In this document: positions 9,628 through 18,047 of the stretch, in pieces
Layout of the letters: each line of letters opens with the position of its first letter
Position numbering within the stretch: the stretch's first letter is position 1
Source of the DNA: Chloroflexi bacterium AL-N1
GTDB taxonomy: Bacteria > Chloroflexota > Chloroflexia > Chloroflexales > Roseiflexaceae
Direction of reading: 5' to 3'
Length of the DNA stretch: 64,000 nt
Assembly: GCA_013122435.1 (NCBI GenBank)
Contig: WYDT01000006.1
Span: 62,001 to 126,000, forward strand
Made by a program: the position numbers and the translations under genes
Notes under the pieces: model-generated
Database searches by the model: none
Seen by the model: the letters and a program-made list of their open reading frames with translations, nothing else
What the model was told of the DNA's origin: nothing

Positions 9628-9690
9628 GAGGAGCAGTATGGCGAGACCATCGCGCAACAGGTGCAGCCAATGCACCAAAATGACGCTTGA
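9628..9690 (+). pseudogene. Relic of the 3' end of a second higA-like antitoxin gene
   Basis: Read in frame from 9628 this encodes EEQYGETIAQQVQPMHQNDA followed by TGA, which is the C-terminal end of a HigA antitoxin. Bases 9628-9668 match 10001-10041 in the intact copy with only 3 differences in 41. Nothing upstream matches the rest of the gene, so this is a truncated duplicate. A frame that starts at the ATG inside this relic (9638) and runs into the downstream gene is an artefact. Confidence 0.75.
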
Positions 9691-9763
9691 TGTACCGCGT
9701 ACTTTGTGGACTGCTACATCTAATAACCATTTATTGACTATCACTAAGAGAGGAATTACAGAT

Positions 9764-10075
9764 ATGGCTCGACCAGCTATTCATCCTGACGAGATCCTCG
9801 CTGGCGAAATCGATATGTTGCATCTCAGTGCAGCGGAAGTCGCCCGTGCCTTGGCTGTGCCGCCCAACCGTATTTCGCAGATCCTCGCAGGCAGACGTGC
9901 CATTATTGCCATACGGCACTACGGCTCGGGCGCTGGTTTGGCACCAGGCATGGATGGGCTATGGTTGAATCTCCAAAAGAACTACGAGCTACGGCTTGCA
10001 GAGGAGCAGTATGGAGAGGCTATCGCGCAACAGGTGCAGCCGAGAACAGAGGATGTAGAAACGTCTACGATGTAA
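9764..10075 (+). CDS. higA: HigA-family antitoxin (XRE HTH) with two compensating frameshifts
   Basis: About 103 residues from ATG 9764, with GAGAGGA upstream. MARPAIHPDEILAGEI and the helix-turn-helix LSAAEVARALAVPPNRISQ are typical of HigA, the antitoxin that binds and neutralises the HigB mRNA interferase and represses its own operon. After GRRAI the frame reads IAIRHYGSGAGLAPGMDGL where the family has TADTALRLxRxFGT. That expected sequence, TALRLGRWFGT, is present one frame over (about 9914-9945), so a one-base loss near 9911 and a gain near 9950 cancel out. The normal ending WLNLQKNYELRLAEE follows. No higB toxin is visible next to it. It may be a non-functional orphan. Confidence 0.75.
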   Translation: MARPAIHPDEILAGEIDMLHLSAAEVARALAVPPNRISQILAGRRAIIAIRHYGSGAGLAPGMDGLWLNLQKNYELRLAEEQYGEAIAQQVQPRTEDVETSTM

Positions 10076-10137
10076 TGGTCCCTTTTTATCAATTTGGCAC
10101 AGCACTTATGCCAATGAACTACATACATAATCTCTTA

Positions 10138-10389
10138 TTACGTAATCTGAAGTATCACAAAAAACATAACATTGTAAGCCACCAAACCCAGCACAACATA
10201 GAGAATAGCCCGCGAGTATGAGATTTCTAATCTTTCGTTCAATGCCAAAATCAATGCCATAGTGAAAAGAAAGGTTCCGAGAACCCAAAAGAAGATTGAT
10301 ACATTCGTGAACACGGATGTGCCAAGTAAGATCGAGGTACCGGCCAAAACTGACAAGACTGCAATAAAAGATTTTTTTAAACTAAACAT
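10138..10389 (-). CDS. Small membrane protein
   Basis: 83 residues with three hydrophobic segments (about 8-27, 30-50 and 58-80) and a short basic N-terminus MFSLKKSF. ATG 10389 has GAGAAG seven bases upstream. There is no family I recognise. It lies 81 bases downstream of, and on the same strand as, the halocin-like gene, separated by a strong hairpin. Small multi-pass proteins next to bacteriocin genes are often immunity or export partners, but that is inference here. Confidence 0.5.
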   Translation of the reverse strand: MFSLKKSFIAVLSVLAGTSILLGTSVFTNVSIFFWVLGTFLFTMALILALNERLEISYSRAILYVVLGLVAYNVMFFVILQIT

Positions 10390-10409
10390 TTTTTACTTCT
10401 CATGTTTAC

Positions 10410-10441
10410 GTGTACAGATACGAAAAACCATATCTGTACAC
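10410..10441. repeat. Perfect inverted repeat (11-bp stem)
   Basis: GTGTACAGATA (10410-10420) and TATCTGTACAC (10431-10441) pair perfectly around a 10-base loop. On neither strand is it followed by a T-run, so it could be an operator or an mRNA processing/stability stem between the halocin-like gene and the small membrane gene. Confidence 0.6.
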
Positions 10442-10470
10442 TGTAATATTAATAACCTATAAGTAGCCTA

Positions 10471-11574
10471 TCAACATCCACCAACACAATCATTGTAGGG
10501 AACCCGTTCTACAATACACTGTTGGGCACAAAATGACGCCGTACTACTTACAATACCAAGGCCAGTTGCAAGGCAAGGTCCACATCGTGCTCCAATAGTT
10601 CCTAGACATAGAGCTCCACAAAGGAAGCCGAGTCCAGCAAGTACCCATCCTGGAATACCTTGGCTTGAAAGACATCCATTCAGACAGCAGATGACATCAC
10701 AGCGTGCAGATTGGATAGCACCCGCATTTTCTGAGTCAACACTTCGGTCAGTAGTTGTGGGATAGCCTAAACCCTCATTAGTGCTGTGAATAATTTCACC
10801 ATCTTTAGTGACTTTTAGTTCTGCTAATGACTGTCCGTTTCGTTCTATGTAATTGTCAATGTTTCCATCACTATCTTCTGTAAAGAGCAATGCCACTTCG
10901 TCAGCCTTATGATGTGTCTCTGGATTAATCATAACACTATAGTGGCTGTAGCCAGCACCGCCATTGATTGGAAACTTCACAACAACAGTGGCCTCATTAG
11001 CATACACCATCTTTGTGACTTCTACTTGTTGTGGATCAAAACTAAATTGCTGCGAGTATTCAGTTGTTAGGCGCTTGGCAAAGGAGCGAAAGTGAGCACT
11101 TTCCTGCGCCAATGTCACAAATAAACGTGCTTCATCTCCTATCAGTTTTTGCGTCAATAGACCATTATTTTGAGCTTGTGCAACGTGACCGGTCAATGTA
11201 GAGCCAAATATCACACCTGCTGTCGCTAAGGCACCTCGTCGCAGAAAGGTACGACGGGGTGAATCTGGCCAAGTTTCTCTTGAGGACAGGGTCTCTGCGA
11301 GTATCCTTACGACCTCCCAAGTTCGTTTTGGTCCTCATACAAAAGCCAAACGCATACGCATTTGTATACTCGTATATGCTTTTGGTTTACCATTGACTTC
11401 AAGCAGAGTCGGTTCCCACTTCCAAGCAGGAAGTGCTATAGACAATAAGTTCTACATCTTTGCGTCACGCAAGTTACGGACAGTTAATCGTCCATCACTA
11501 ATCTTTTCGATTTCACTAGCAAGGTGAGCACAAGTCGAACACTCAGCATCGAATAACAGATAACGTTCCGTCAT
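10471..11574 (-). pseudogene. CxxC-domain / Tat signal / halocin-C8-like protein with two in-frame stops
   Basis: A single frame from ATG 11574-11572 (GAGGA eight bases upstream) spans 368 codons. It contains TAG at 11454-11452 and TGA at 11337-11335, with no frameshift. Part 1 (about 80 residues) is a thioredoxin-like segment with AECSTC. Part 2 holds a twin-arginine signal, RRTFLRRGALATAGVIFG (arginines at 11256-11251), ending in an AQA-type cleavage site, then about 160 polar residues. Part 3 is a 76-residue C-terminus with 12 cysteines (CDVICCLNGC ... CVGGC) and a glycine-rich hydrophobic core. Halocin C8, a 76-residue cysteine-rich peptide made as a Tat-exported precursor of about 280 residues, has the same plan. 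The piece from the Tat signal onward has no AUG/GUG/UUG before the arginines; ATA at 11304 has GGGAGG eight bases upstream. Pseudogene or unusual translation. Confidence 0.65.
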
Positions 11575-11634
11575 TGTCTAAATCCTCTTCTTTTCCTTCA
11601 CTATTAGATTAAAGCACTTTTCGGAGACCTCTAT

Positions 11635-11664
11635 ATTATACTTTATACATATTATAATTGTCAA
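11635..11664 (-). promoter_or_regulatory. Consensus sigma70 promoter for the halocin-like gene
   Basis: On the minus strand TTGACA (11664-11659) and TATAAT (11640-11635) both match consensus, with an 18-base spacer, about 60 bases before the ATG at 11574. This is one of the best promoters in the window. Confidence 0.75.
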
Positions 11665-11958
11665 ATTATAAATATTGTATTTTATATCATATTATTTTTT
11701 CTACTTTTATTATGAAGATATAAAGATATTAATTAATATCTTTGACACAAGGTATGCTAAAAATTAATGTTTGTGCGTCACTCAGAAGTAAATTTTAGAA
11801 GAACACACTTTTTATACATCAGAATACTTTCAACTGGTCTATAGGCTAGTTGCACCAGAATCATGTCAATATGCTCTCCTGAGATAACATAATCTTCCCA
11901 GATACGACTCACAACACCATACCTTCAAAGACCATGCGATAGTTTCATCACACCAAAG
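11665..11958. other. AT-rich spacer with a 22-bp perfect palindrome
   Basis: No gene is visible. 11630-11760 is strikingly AT-rich compared with the rest of the window. Positions 11722-11743 are a perfect palindrome made of AAAGATATTAA and its reverse complement. A TTGACA follows at 11742-11747 on the plus strand but no plus-strand gene follows. Such composition is typical of recently acquired DNA or of regulatory/replication sites. Confidence 0.55.
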
Positions 11959-11991
11959 CAAAATGGCTCCCAGAAAAACTGAGAGCCATTT
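11959..11991 (-). terminator. Rho-independent terminator of the 12.0-13.4 kb gene
   Basis: AAATGGCTC (11991-11983 read on minus) pairs with GAGCCATTT (11969-11961), with extra CAG/CTG pairing and a T5 loop, and is followed by TTTTG-rich sequence. It lies about 23 bases after the stop at 12014. Confidence 0.75.
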
Positions 11992-12013
11992 ACATCCTGG
12001 TTATTCAAATGGA

Positions 12014-13429
12014 TTAGTTGGGAAGTTCAACACCAGTTGCGTCAAACTGCTTCTGAACCGCGTTGCCGGGGAACTTAACTTCTGTCATCGTTGGTGCAAT
12101 GTACTGTTCAAGACACATATTGTCATAGGTCACACCAAACTTAGCTGTCGTTCCCGAACAGCGTGCATCATCTGGCCCCGAGACGATTTCGCCAAACTGC
12201 GTGGTATAGAACGTCCCGGTTGGATGCGGTCGTGATGAGTACCAGGCAGCCTCTAACCGACGTGTTGTACCTTTACTGTTGTCGGGGGACACAGCCCAGG
12301 TGCTTTCATCATAGATGGATGTGTTTTCGCCCGGCTGGAAGAGCGTCGTGGTGTTACAGATGGTCCAGCCAAAATCCCAACTCCATGTCGCAGTAGCTGC
12401 ATACCATTGCTCACAGCGAATGCCAGCATCCCAGGCTTCCCGGTCAACAACCAGCATAATCGGGCGTCGATCTGGCTCACCACCACGGCGCCGTACGATA
12501 CGATCTCGTTCCGGGTCGCCGGTGTCATACCAACCCTGCCAGTGACTAACGTTCCCACTTGGATCACGAGCCCACACCTGGTAGGAGTGATAACGGGCGG
12601 AACGCCCCATCGGATTGGCCTGTGCATGGACACGGAAGTAGATATCGACATTACTAAAGCGTGCTTCAAAACCCTTGAAGGCCGCATGTTTCAATTCATT
12701 TTCACGTGGCGTATTGAAATCACCCGCAAAGCGTACAGAATAGCCAGTCTGAGCAATCCACTCAGGGGGCGCATCACCATGCTCATGGTCAGTTGCACAT
12801 CCACTGATAGTAGGTGGATGCCACTCGGTCATTGACTCGCCACAGATACCATCACCAATACCAGTTGGTGGTGTGGGAGTAGGTGAGCTGGTGTTGGCAA
12901 CAGCAAATGCCACTTCATATGAGTTATGCTGATCTTGCGAGTCAGATGCTGTTACCGTGAGTGTATAATTCCCGTCAGTATACTCAGTTGTGTTCCAACC
13001 GTTGGGGTCACCATTGCGATCACCAAACAAGAAATAGGGATACCGACGCTCAACATGCACCACATTTGTCGTGTCTGGCCCTTCCAGATTAAAGGCAACC
13101 TGTTGAATATCCTCTCCTTCGACAATTGCTTCAATAGCAACAGTCCCGCTGAGGCGCTGACCATCGGCAACACCATTCAAACTGGTGATGGTAGGACCAC
13201 CAGGAGTAGCGGTGGGTGATGGGTCTGGGGAAGTACAGGTAAGTCTTGCCTCATTACCTTCTACAACGCCATCGAGTAATGTCTCGCATGTAATAGTGAT
13301 TTCGTCACCCGCTGCTAGACCAATAGTCTGTTGATTTGCCCATGTTGCAAGTGGAAGTATGATAGCTATCAACATTCCCACTGACAATAAAAATAGTATT
13401 GGACGTGTAAATCGATTGGTTGATGACAC
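12014..13429 (-). CDS. Secreted protein with Ig-like domain and conserved C-terminal domain
   Basis: 471 residues starting at GTG 13429 with GAGGAGG six bases upstream. Residues 1-32 are a signal peptide (basic start, hydrophobic core, ATWA). A PDPSPTATPGGP linker leads to a domain of about 100 residues with GVADGQRLSGTVAIEA and DGNYTLTVTASDSQ, an Ig-like (Big_9/cadherin-like) fold. A second linker TSSPTPTPP precedes a roughly 270-residue C-terminal domain with ICGESMTEWHPP and several cysteines and tryptophans. It is probably exported and surface-bound or released. I do not recognise an enzyme active site. Monocistronic with its own terminator. Confidence 0.75.
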   Translation of the reverse strand: MSSTNRFTRPILFLLSVGMLIAIILPLATWANQQTIGLAAGDEITITCETLLDGVVEGNEARLTCTSPDPSPTATPGGPTITSLNGVADGQRLSGTVAIEAIVEGEDIQQVAFNLEGPDTTNVVHVERRYPYFLFGDRNGDPNGWNTTEYTDGNYTLTVTASDSQDQHNSYEVAFAVANTSSPTPTPPTGIGDGICGESMTEWHPPTISGCATDHEHGDAPPEWIAQTGYSVRFAGDFNTPRENELKHAAFKGFEARFSNVDIYFRVHAQANPMGRSARYHSYQVWARDPSGNVSHWQGWYDTGDPERDRIVRRRGGEPDRRPIMLVVDREAWDAGIRCEQWYAATATWSWDFGWTICNTTTLFQPGENTSIYDESTWAVSPDNSKGTTRRLEAAWYSSRPHPTGTFYTTQFGEIVSGPDDARCSGTTAKFGVTYDNMCLEQYIAPTMTEVKFPGNAVQKQFDATGVELPN

Positions 13430-13840
13430 TGTGTGCCTCCTCGCATTACGTTGTTATCTATCCACCGACCACCGCAGCACACGGTAGCATAGCCGTACTG
13501 ACAACGTCCATAGACTGATGCTCAGTAAATATTCACACTTTCACAGGTATTTTACAAAGACAGCCATCCATAACAAGAAATGCATCCCCGTCAACGTATC
13601 GTGGTTTTACGACTTGACATCGTATCAGCTAGAACGTGCCAAAATACTTGCCTACCCGTGCCATTTAACAGATTCCGGTCCTATACCAGCATAGCTCATG
13701 TGGCTTTAGGATAAATTTTAACCATAGTACCACTTACCATCAATAGTCCCAGATACAGGTAATCCAGAGCACTATGCTGACCCCAAACCAGGTCATATCT
13801 CAGTAGAGATAAATGGACATTGTACGATTAGTGTGTGCAG
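13430..13840. other. Spacer between divergent genes
   Basis: No credible reading frame on either strand and no repeat or RNA structure that I recognise. It separates the secreted-protein gene from the PfkB gene and presumably holds both promoters. Confidence 0.4.
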
Positions 13841-13851
13841 GCTGGTATAAT
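13841..13851 (+). promoter_or_regulatory. Extended -10 promoter for the PfkB kinase gene
   Basis: TGGTATAAT (TATAAT at 13846-13851 with TG one base before) lies 36 bases upstream of ATG 13888. No good -35 is seen at 17 bases. Confidence 0.55.
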
Positions 13852-13887
13852 AGACACACATACAAGATAAAGTTCCGGTATGTATGA

Positions 13888-14838
13888 ATGAACAAAAGAC
13901 TTGTAGCACTTACACCTAACCCCGCGATTGATCGCATCCTCACGGTATCAGGTTTTCGAGCAGCAGAAGTATGTCGAGTCACAGAAGTACGTGAATCAGC
14001 AGGCGGGAAGGGGATTAACGTTGCGCGTGTCATAGGGCTACTGGGGCATCACACCCGTGTTTGTGGACCATTGGGGGGCGACAATGGCCAACGTATTGCA
14101 GCGTTTGCCCAACGAGAAGGGCTGGACGCGACATGGACATGGCTGACCACAGGTGAGTCGCGCACCTGCGATATCATCATTGATCCCCGCACCCCCGACA
14201 CACTGGTACTCAATGAGCGGGGCCCACAGGTATCACAAGAGGATTGGTCGGTGCTTGCCAAACACGTAGAACACGAGGCAAACACTGCTGCGGCATTCAG
14301 CGTGTCTGGTAGCTTACCAGTCGGCGTTGCACCTGAATGGCTGGTGGAACTTATCACCAACATACTCCCAACGGGAATACCGATATATATTGATACGAGT
14401 GGCCCAGCATTACAGGCCATACTTCAACTTCCTGTGGCAGTGCTCAAAATCAATGCACAAGAGCTAGGCGATGTTGTAGGACTATCTATTGCTACAGTAC
14501 ACGACGCCTATCATGCCGCACGGCAAGTTCAGGCATATGGACCCCATACCGTTATTGTGACGCTTGGTAAGGCCGGTGCCGTGGCAGTCGGGCCAACCGA
14601 GGCGTGGTTTGCACACACCCCCAGCATACGGACCATTAGTGCGGTCGGTAGCGGTGATGCGTTCCTAGCTGGTGTTGTGGTGGCGTTTATAGATGGGCTA
14701 GCCCTTATTGAAGGGGTAAAACTTGGTGTCGCGTGTGGTGCTGCCAACACACTAGTGGTGGGAGGTGGCCTGTTGGATATGGATGATGTGCGTGCATTGA
14801 AATCCCATGTGACAGTCACTTCGTTATCTGCCACGTAA
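13888..14838 (+). CDS. 1-phosphofructokinase / hexose-phosphate kinase, PfkB family
   Basis: 316 residues. LTPNPAIDRILTV is the characteristic start of FruK/LacC kinases, ESAGGKGINVARVIGLLG the substrate-binding loop, and TISAVGSGDAFLAGVV carries the GxGD motif with the catalytic aspartate. These enzymes phosphorylate fructose-1-phosphate, tagatose-6-phosphate or similar sugar phosphates with ATP in the cytoplasm. Length and motifs are complete. There are no PTS genes next to it, so the exact substrate is left open. Confidence 0.88.
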   Translation: MNKRLVALTPNPAIDRILTVSGFRAAEVCRVTEVRESAGGKGINVARVIGLLGHHTRVCGPLGGDNGQRIAAFAQREGLDATWTWLTTGESRTCDIIIDPRTPDTLVLNERGPQVSQEDWSVLAKHVEHEANTAAAFSVSGSLPVGVAPEWLVELITNILPTGIPIYIDTSGPALQAILQLPVAVLKINAQELGDVVGLSIATVHDAYHAARQVQAYGPHTVIVTLGKAGAVAVGPTEAWFAHTPSIRTISAVGSGDAFLAGVVVAFIDGLALIEGVKLGVACGAANTLVVGGGLLDMDDVRALKSHVTVTSLSAT

Positions 14839-15096
14839 TAGCAGAAAGACTTGACATGTTTTGGTATGATACACAGGATTCTGATGAATAGGAGACCTCA
14901 ACTGGCGATAACTAACGCATTGTCATGAATATTGGTACAAAGGGTCATGACTGAAAAAGCAATTTCACCTTACTACAAAGCGATCTAACGCACTTCACTT
15001 GTGTCACAAAAATGAATGTTGAGGTAAGCCAGCTTTGAGTGTTTCTCTAGTCTTTTTGACAACCAGAAGTTATCAACTTGTATTTAAGAAAAATGC
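14839..15096. other. Spacer without a supported gene
   Basis: Only very short frames are present (for example 13 codons from 14947). No structured RNA is recognised. It ends at the promoter of the zinc peptidase gene. Confidence 0.35.
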
Positions 15097-15126
15097 TTGA
15101 CACTCTGTAACAGTGCAAAGTATAAT
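15097..15126 (+). promoter_or_regulatory. Consensus sigma70 promoter for the zinc peptidase gene
   Basis: TTGACA (15097-15102) and TATAAT (15121-15126) are both perfect and 18 bases apart, 31 bases before ATG 15157. The overlap with the -35 box also rules out a TTG start at 15097. Confidence 0.8.
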
Positions 15127-15156
15127 AGTCGGCATAATAATGCTGGATTATACGAT

Positions 15157-15522
15157 ATGGATACAGAAACATTTGAAGATATCGTTGTCGAAGTGCTCGA
15201 TTCGTTACCACCAGAGTTTGCACAACACCTCAGCAATATAGAGGTATTGATAGAATCCTGGCCGACACAAGAACATCGACAACTCGTTCATCTTAAACCC
15301 TGGCAAACCCTATATGGTCTCTATCATGGAGTACCCCTTACAAAACGTGGCGGATATGTACCACCACTACCTGATACGATTATCATTTTTCGCGGGCCAT
15401 TAACACGAGATTTTTCTGAACCAACCAAACTACGTGTCCAGATACGACGAACTGTATTGCATGAAATTGCACATTTCTTTGGTATCAGTGATGCACGCTT
15501 GATTGAGTTAGATGCATACTAA
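15157..15522 (+). CDS. Metallopeptidase family protein (zincin-like, PF06262 type)
   Basis: 121 residues from ATG 15157, the normal size for this family of small minimal zincins. FEDIVVEVLDSLPPEF is the typical start; FRGPLTRDF and VLHEIAHFFGISD near the end contain the HExxH zinc-binding motif followed by a conserved Asp. The proteins are cytoplasmic and their substrates are unknown. It has its own strong promoter and lies just before the GH18 gene. Confidence 0.88.
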   Translation: MDTETFEDIVVEVLDSLPPEFAQHLSNIEVLIESWPTQEHRQLVHLKPWQTLYGLYHGVPLTKRGGYVPPLPDTIIIFRGPLTRDFSEPTKLRVQIRRTVLHEIAHFFGISDARLIELDAY

Positions 15523-15603
15523 CACAGTACGGACGCTTACGAGTGAACAACCTCCTGGCACAATAGATACCGCCAATACCGCGTCCACATCAGAAGGATG
15601 ACA

Positions 15604-16857
15604 ATGCGTCGATTCAAACCTTTCCTTCGTCGAACCTTTATCACACTCCTACTTTGTGTGACCACTGTTATCTGGGCATTGCTTGTCGTTGATACAGTGG
15701 GATTAGCCCGACAAGCCGTTGCTCGTCCGCCTGAACCCACCCCTACCACTACAGCAACCCCTACCAGTCTGACACAAACTGAGCAATTTGCGGCCCCCAC
15801 GGTGCTTCCAGAAACAACACCTGTCACAGAGTTAGATGGGCAAAATCTGCATCCCAAAACTGGACGTTATATTGCAGCCTGGCTCCCAGACTCATTTGGT
15901 TCGATCAACCGTGAGTCGTTTGAAGCCAATGCTGACATTCTTGATGAAGTCAGTCCGTTCTGGTACAGCCCTGATGCGAGCGGTAATTTGCTGCATGGGA
16001 GCGACGCACGTGATGAGACACTGCTCGAACTGGCCCGTAGCAAAGGAGTACTGATGATACCTTCCATTCACAACGTACTCAATACTGATCCAGTATCTGT
16101 TATCTTACAAAATCCAGAAGTTCGCAGCCGGCATGTGCAAAATATCGTCGATGAGGTATTGACCTATAACTATGATGGCATTGATATCGACTATGAAGGT
16201 CTTGACAGTAGCCTTCGTGAAGAGTTCTCCGCATTTATTGTAGAACTCTCTGCAGCGCTGCGAGAACACAATAAGATGTTGACAATTGCGGTGCATGCCA
16301 AAACCTGTGATAACTGCGGCCTGGGAGGATTTCAAGACTGGTCTGTTATTGGTCCAGAAGTCGACCGCCTACGTATTATGACCTATGACTATCACTGGCG
16401 TGGTGGTGGACCCGGCCCCGTTGCACCCGTATATTGGGTGCGCGATGTTGCCGAATATGCACGGACCGTGGTTGATCCAGCAAAGGTAATCATTGGTGTC
16501 CCATTCTATGGCTATAACTGGCCTCTTGGCGGTGGACGTGCACTTGGTCAGACCTGGGATATGATCGATGCACAAATACAGGCACGTGGATTGACCGTTA
16601 ATTTGATGGAGAGCGATAGTCAACAGCGCCTGGTACAGGAAAACTGGATTACCTATGATGGGCGCGAAGTGTGGTTCTCAACCAGCAGTGGATTACGTGC
16701 CAAAATCGAACTTGTTCAGGAACTCGATCTTGCGGGAATTGCTATCTGGCGGCTTGGCGGTGAAGATCCGAAAAACTGGGAAGTTATTCGCAATCAGTTG
16801 GTAGAAGATCCTTTTGAGTCACAACGCATGCTCAATCAGGTTTTACCGGAACACTAA
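15604..16857 (+). CDS. Secreted or membrane-anchored glycoside hydrolase family 18 protein (YaaH-like)
   Basis: About 417 residues; ATG 15604 has AGAAGG six bases upstream, better than the ATG two codons earlier. Residues about 10-32 are a hydrophobic signal/anchor, then a Pro/Thr linker (PPEPTPTTTATPTSL), then a TIM barrel. YDGIDIDYEGL carries the GH18 DxxDxDxE signature with the catalytic Glu. MTYDYHWRGGGPGPVAPV and GVPFYGYNWPL are typical of spore-germination YaaH/SleL-like enzymes, which cut peptidoglycan or related N-acetylglucosamine polymers. A cell wall or chitin-like substrate outside the cell is likely. Confidence 0.88.
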   Translation: MRRFKPFLRRTFITLLLCVTTVIWALLVVDTVGLARQAVARPPEPTPTTTATPTSLTQTEQFAAPTVLPETTPVTELDGQNLHPKTGRYIAAWLPDSFGSINRESFEANADILDEVSPFWYSPDASGNLLHGSDARDETLLELARSKGVLMIPSIHNVLNTDPVSVILQNPEVRSRHVQNIVDEVLTYNYDGIDIDYEGLDSSLREEFSAFIVELSAALREHNKMLTIAVHAKTCDNCGLGGFQDWSVIGPEVDRLRIMTYDYHWRGGGPGPVAPVYWVRDVAEYARTVVDPAKVIIGVPFYGYNWPLGGGRALGQTWDMIDAQIQARGLTVNLMESDSQQRLVQENWITYDGREVWFSTSSGLRAKIELVQELDLAGIAIWRLGGEDPKNWEVIRNQLVEDPFESQRMLNQVLPEH

Positions 16858-16892
16858 ATAGAAATAACGTTATAGTAGGCATCTTTCACAAT

Positions 16893-18017
16893 ATGACAGA
16901 AACAGCTATTAAATCAAATCAACGTGAAGCCGTACGTCTCTATGAACGTGGTGTGGCTGCCGCGCGTGGGGGCCAACGACGACTCGCGGTAGTGCTGCTA
17001 TCACGTGCTGTTCAATTTGATCCCCGACACGAACAGGCATGGCTCTGGTTATCTGGAGTGCTGGATGCACCGGATGAAATTGCATTCTGTCTGCAATCAG
17101 TCCTTAAGATTAACCCGAATAACGAACGTGCACGCCAGGGCATAACATGGTTGGAACGGCGCAACCTCGGCACCGTACCTACCGCACCAACCACATCCAA
17201 TGGACACAACATCGTCCCCCCGATACCTGCACAACCATCAACTGATATAACTGAACCTGTTGCAGCCCCACGCTGGAAAAATACACTTGGCAAAGCCACT
17301 GGTCTCGTTTTACGTCCCAAAGATTATGACGATCACCATATACGAGAATCGTGGTGGGTCAACTGGCGACGATCTCACCGCGATATGGGTCGTGCCTGGT
17401 TAGTGGTATGGTCAGCCTGTATCTTTATGCTGCTTGGCACGATGGCCCTGAACATGGCGCTACGTGATGCGGTCCAGCATAATGAAGAAATCGCACAAAG
17501 AAACGCCATGGATGCACAACTGGCTGCTCAGGCGTTGGCCGCACCAGCCGAACCAATGCCTGAACCAATTCTACAAACTGATGTACAACGTGCACAAGAT
17601 GCAGATATGTTGGCATTTTTAAGTGCGATTGCAGAGCCACGTGAGCAGTTACGTCAGGCAACTGAGGCATATCGGGAAGCCACTGACCAACCTGGTAATT
17701 CAGCGATTGTACACGCTGCCGCCACACGTGAACTACGGAATCAGGTCGAGCTATCGCGTGAGCAGATCGCCCTGGCAAATCCACCTGCTGTGTTAGAGGA
17801 AGCACATACAACTTATCTTTCTGGGCTTGATCAGGAGGTTGCGGCTCTCAACGACATGTTAGAGTTTTATGGCAGCTTTAGTGTCCAACTGGCAAATCGA
17901 GCAACACTTGGTATGGATGAGGCAAGCAGACAACTCAACCAATCAAGTAAGGCCTTTTCCCAACAGCAAAAAGCGGCTCGTGATAAATTGATTGTACCAG
18001 TACAAACTATACGATAA
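16893..18017 (+). CDS. TPR-like membrane protein with outside coiled-coil region
   Basis: 374 residues. The N-terminal 100 residues hold two TPR-like helix pairs (AVRLYERGVAAARGGQRRLA ... AVQFDPRHEQAWLWLSGVL). A proline-rich linker is followed by one membrane segment around residues 165-190 (WLVVWSACIFMLLGTMALN) and a C-terminal helical, Gln/Glu/Ala-rich region likely to form coiled coils outside. It follows the GH18 gene by 35 bases and precedes the M42 gene by 30 bases, so the three are probably co-transcribed. No function is recognised. Confidence 0.7.
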   Translation: MTETAIKSNQREAVRLYERGVAAARGGQRRLAVVLLSRAVQFDPRHEQAWLWLSGVLDAPDEIAFCLQSVLKINPNNERARQGITWLERRNLGTVPTAPTTSNGHNIVPPIPAQPSTDITEPVAAPRWKNTLGKATGLVLRPKDYDDHHIRESWWVNWRRSHRDMGRAWLVVWSACIFMLLGTMALNMALRDAVQHNEEIAQRNAMDAQLAAQALAAPAEPMPEPILQTDVQRAQDADMLAFLSAIAEPREQLRQATEAYREATDQPGNSAIVHAAATRELRNQVELSREQIALANPPAVLEEAHTTYLSGLDQEVAALNDMLEFYGSFSVQLANRATLGMDEASRQLNQSSKAFSQQQKAARDKLIVPVQTIR

Positions 18018-18047
18018 TAGCTCATTTTAATCGAGGATGTACACATT

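Noticed and set aside
9638..9763. Upstream extension of the HigA gene from the ATG at 9638
   Set aside because: It overlaps the relic of another higA 3' end in a different frame; the start at 9764 has a proper ribosome site and family N-terminus.
14947..14988. Mini frame of 13 codons resembling the start of RidA (MTEKAISPYYKAI)
   Set aside because: Too short, and the resemblance is weak; no further RidA-like sequence follows.
15097..15156. Longer start of the zinc peptidase at TTG 15097
   Set aside because: It falls on the -35 box of a consensus promoter.
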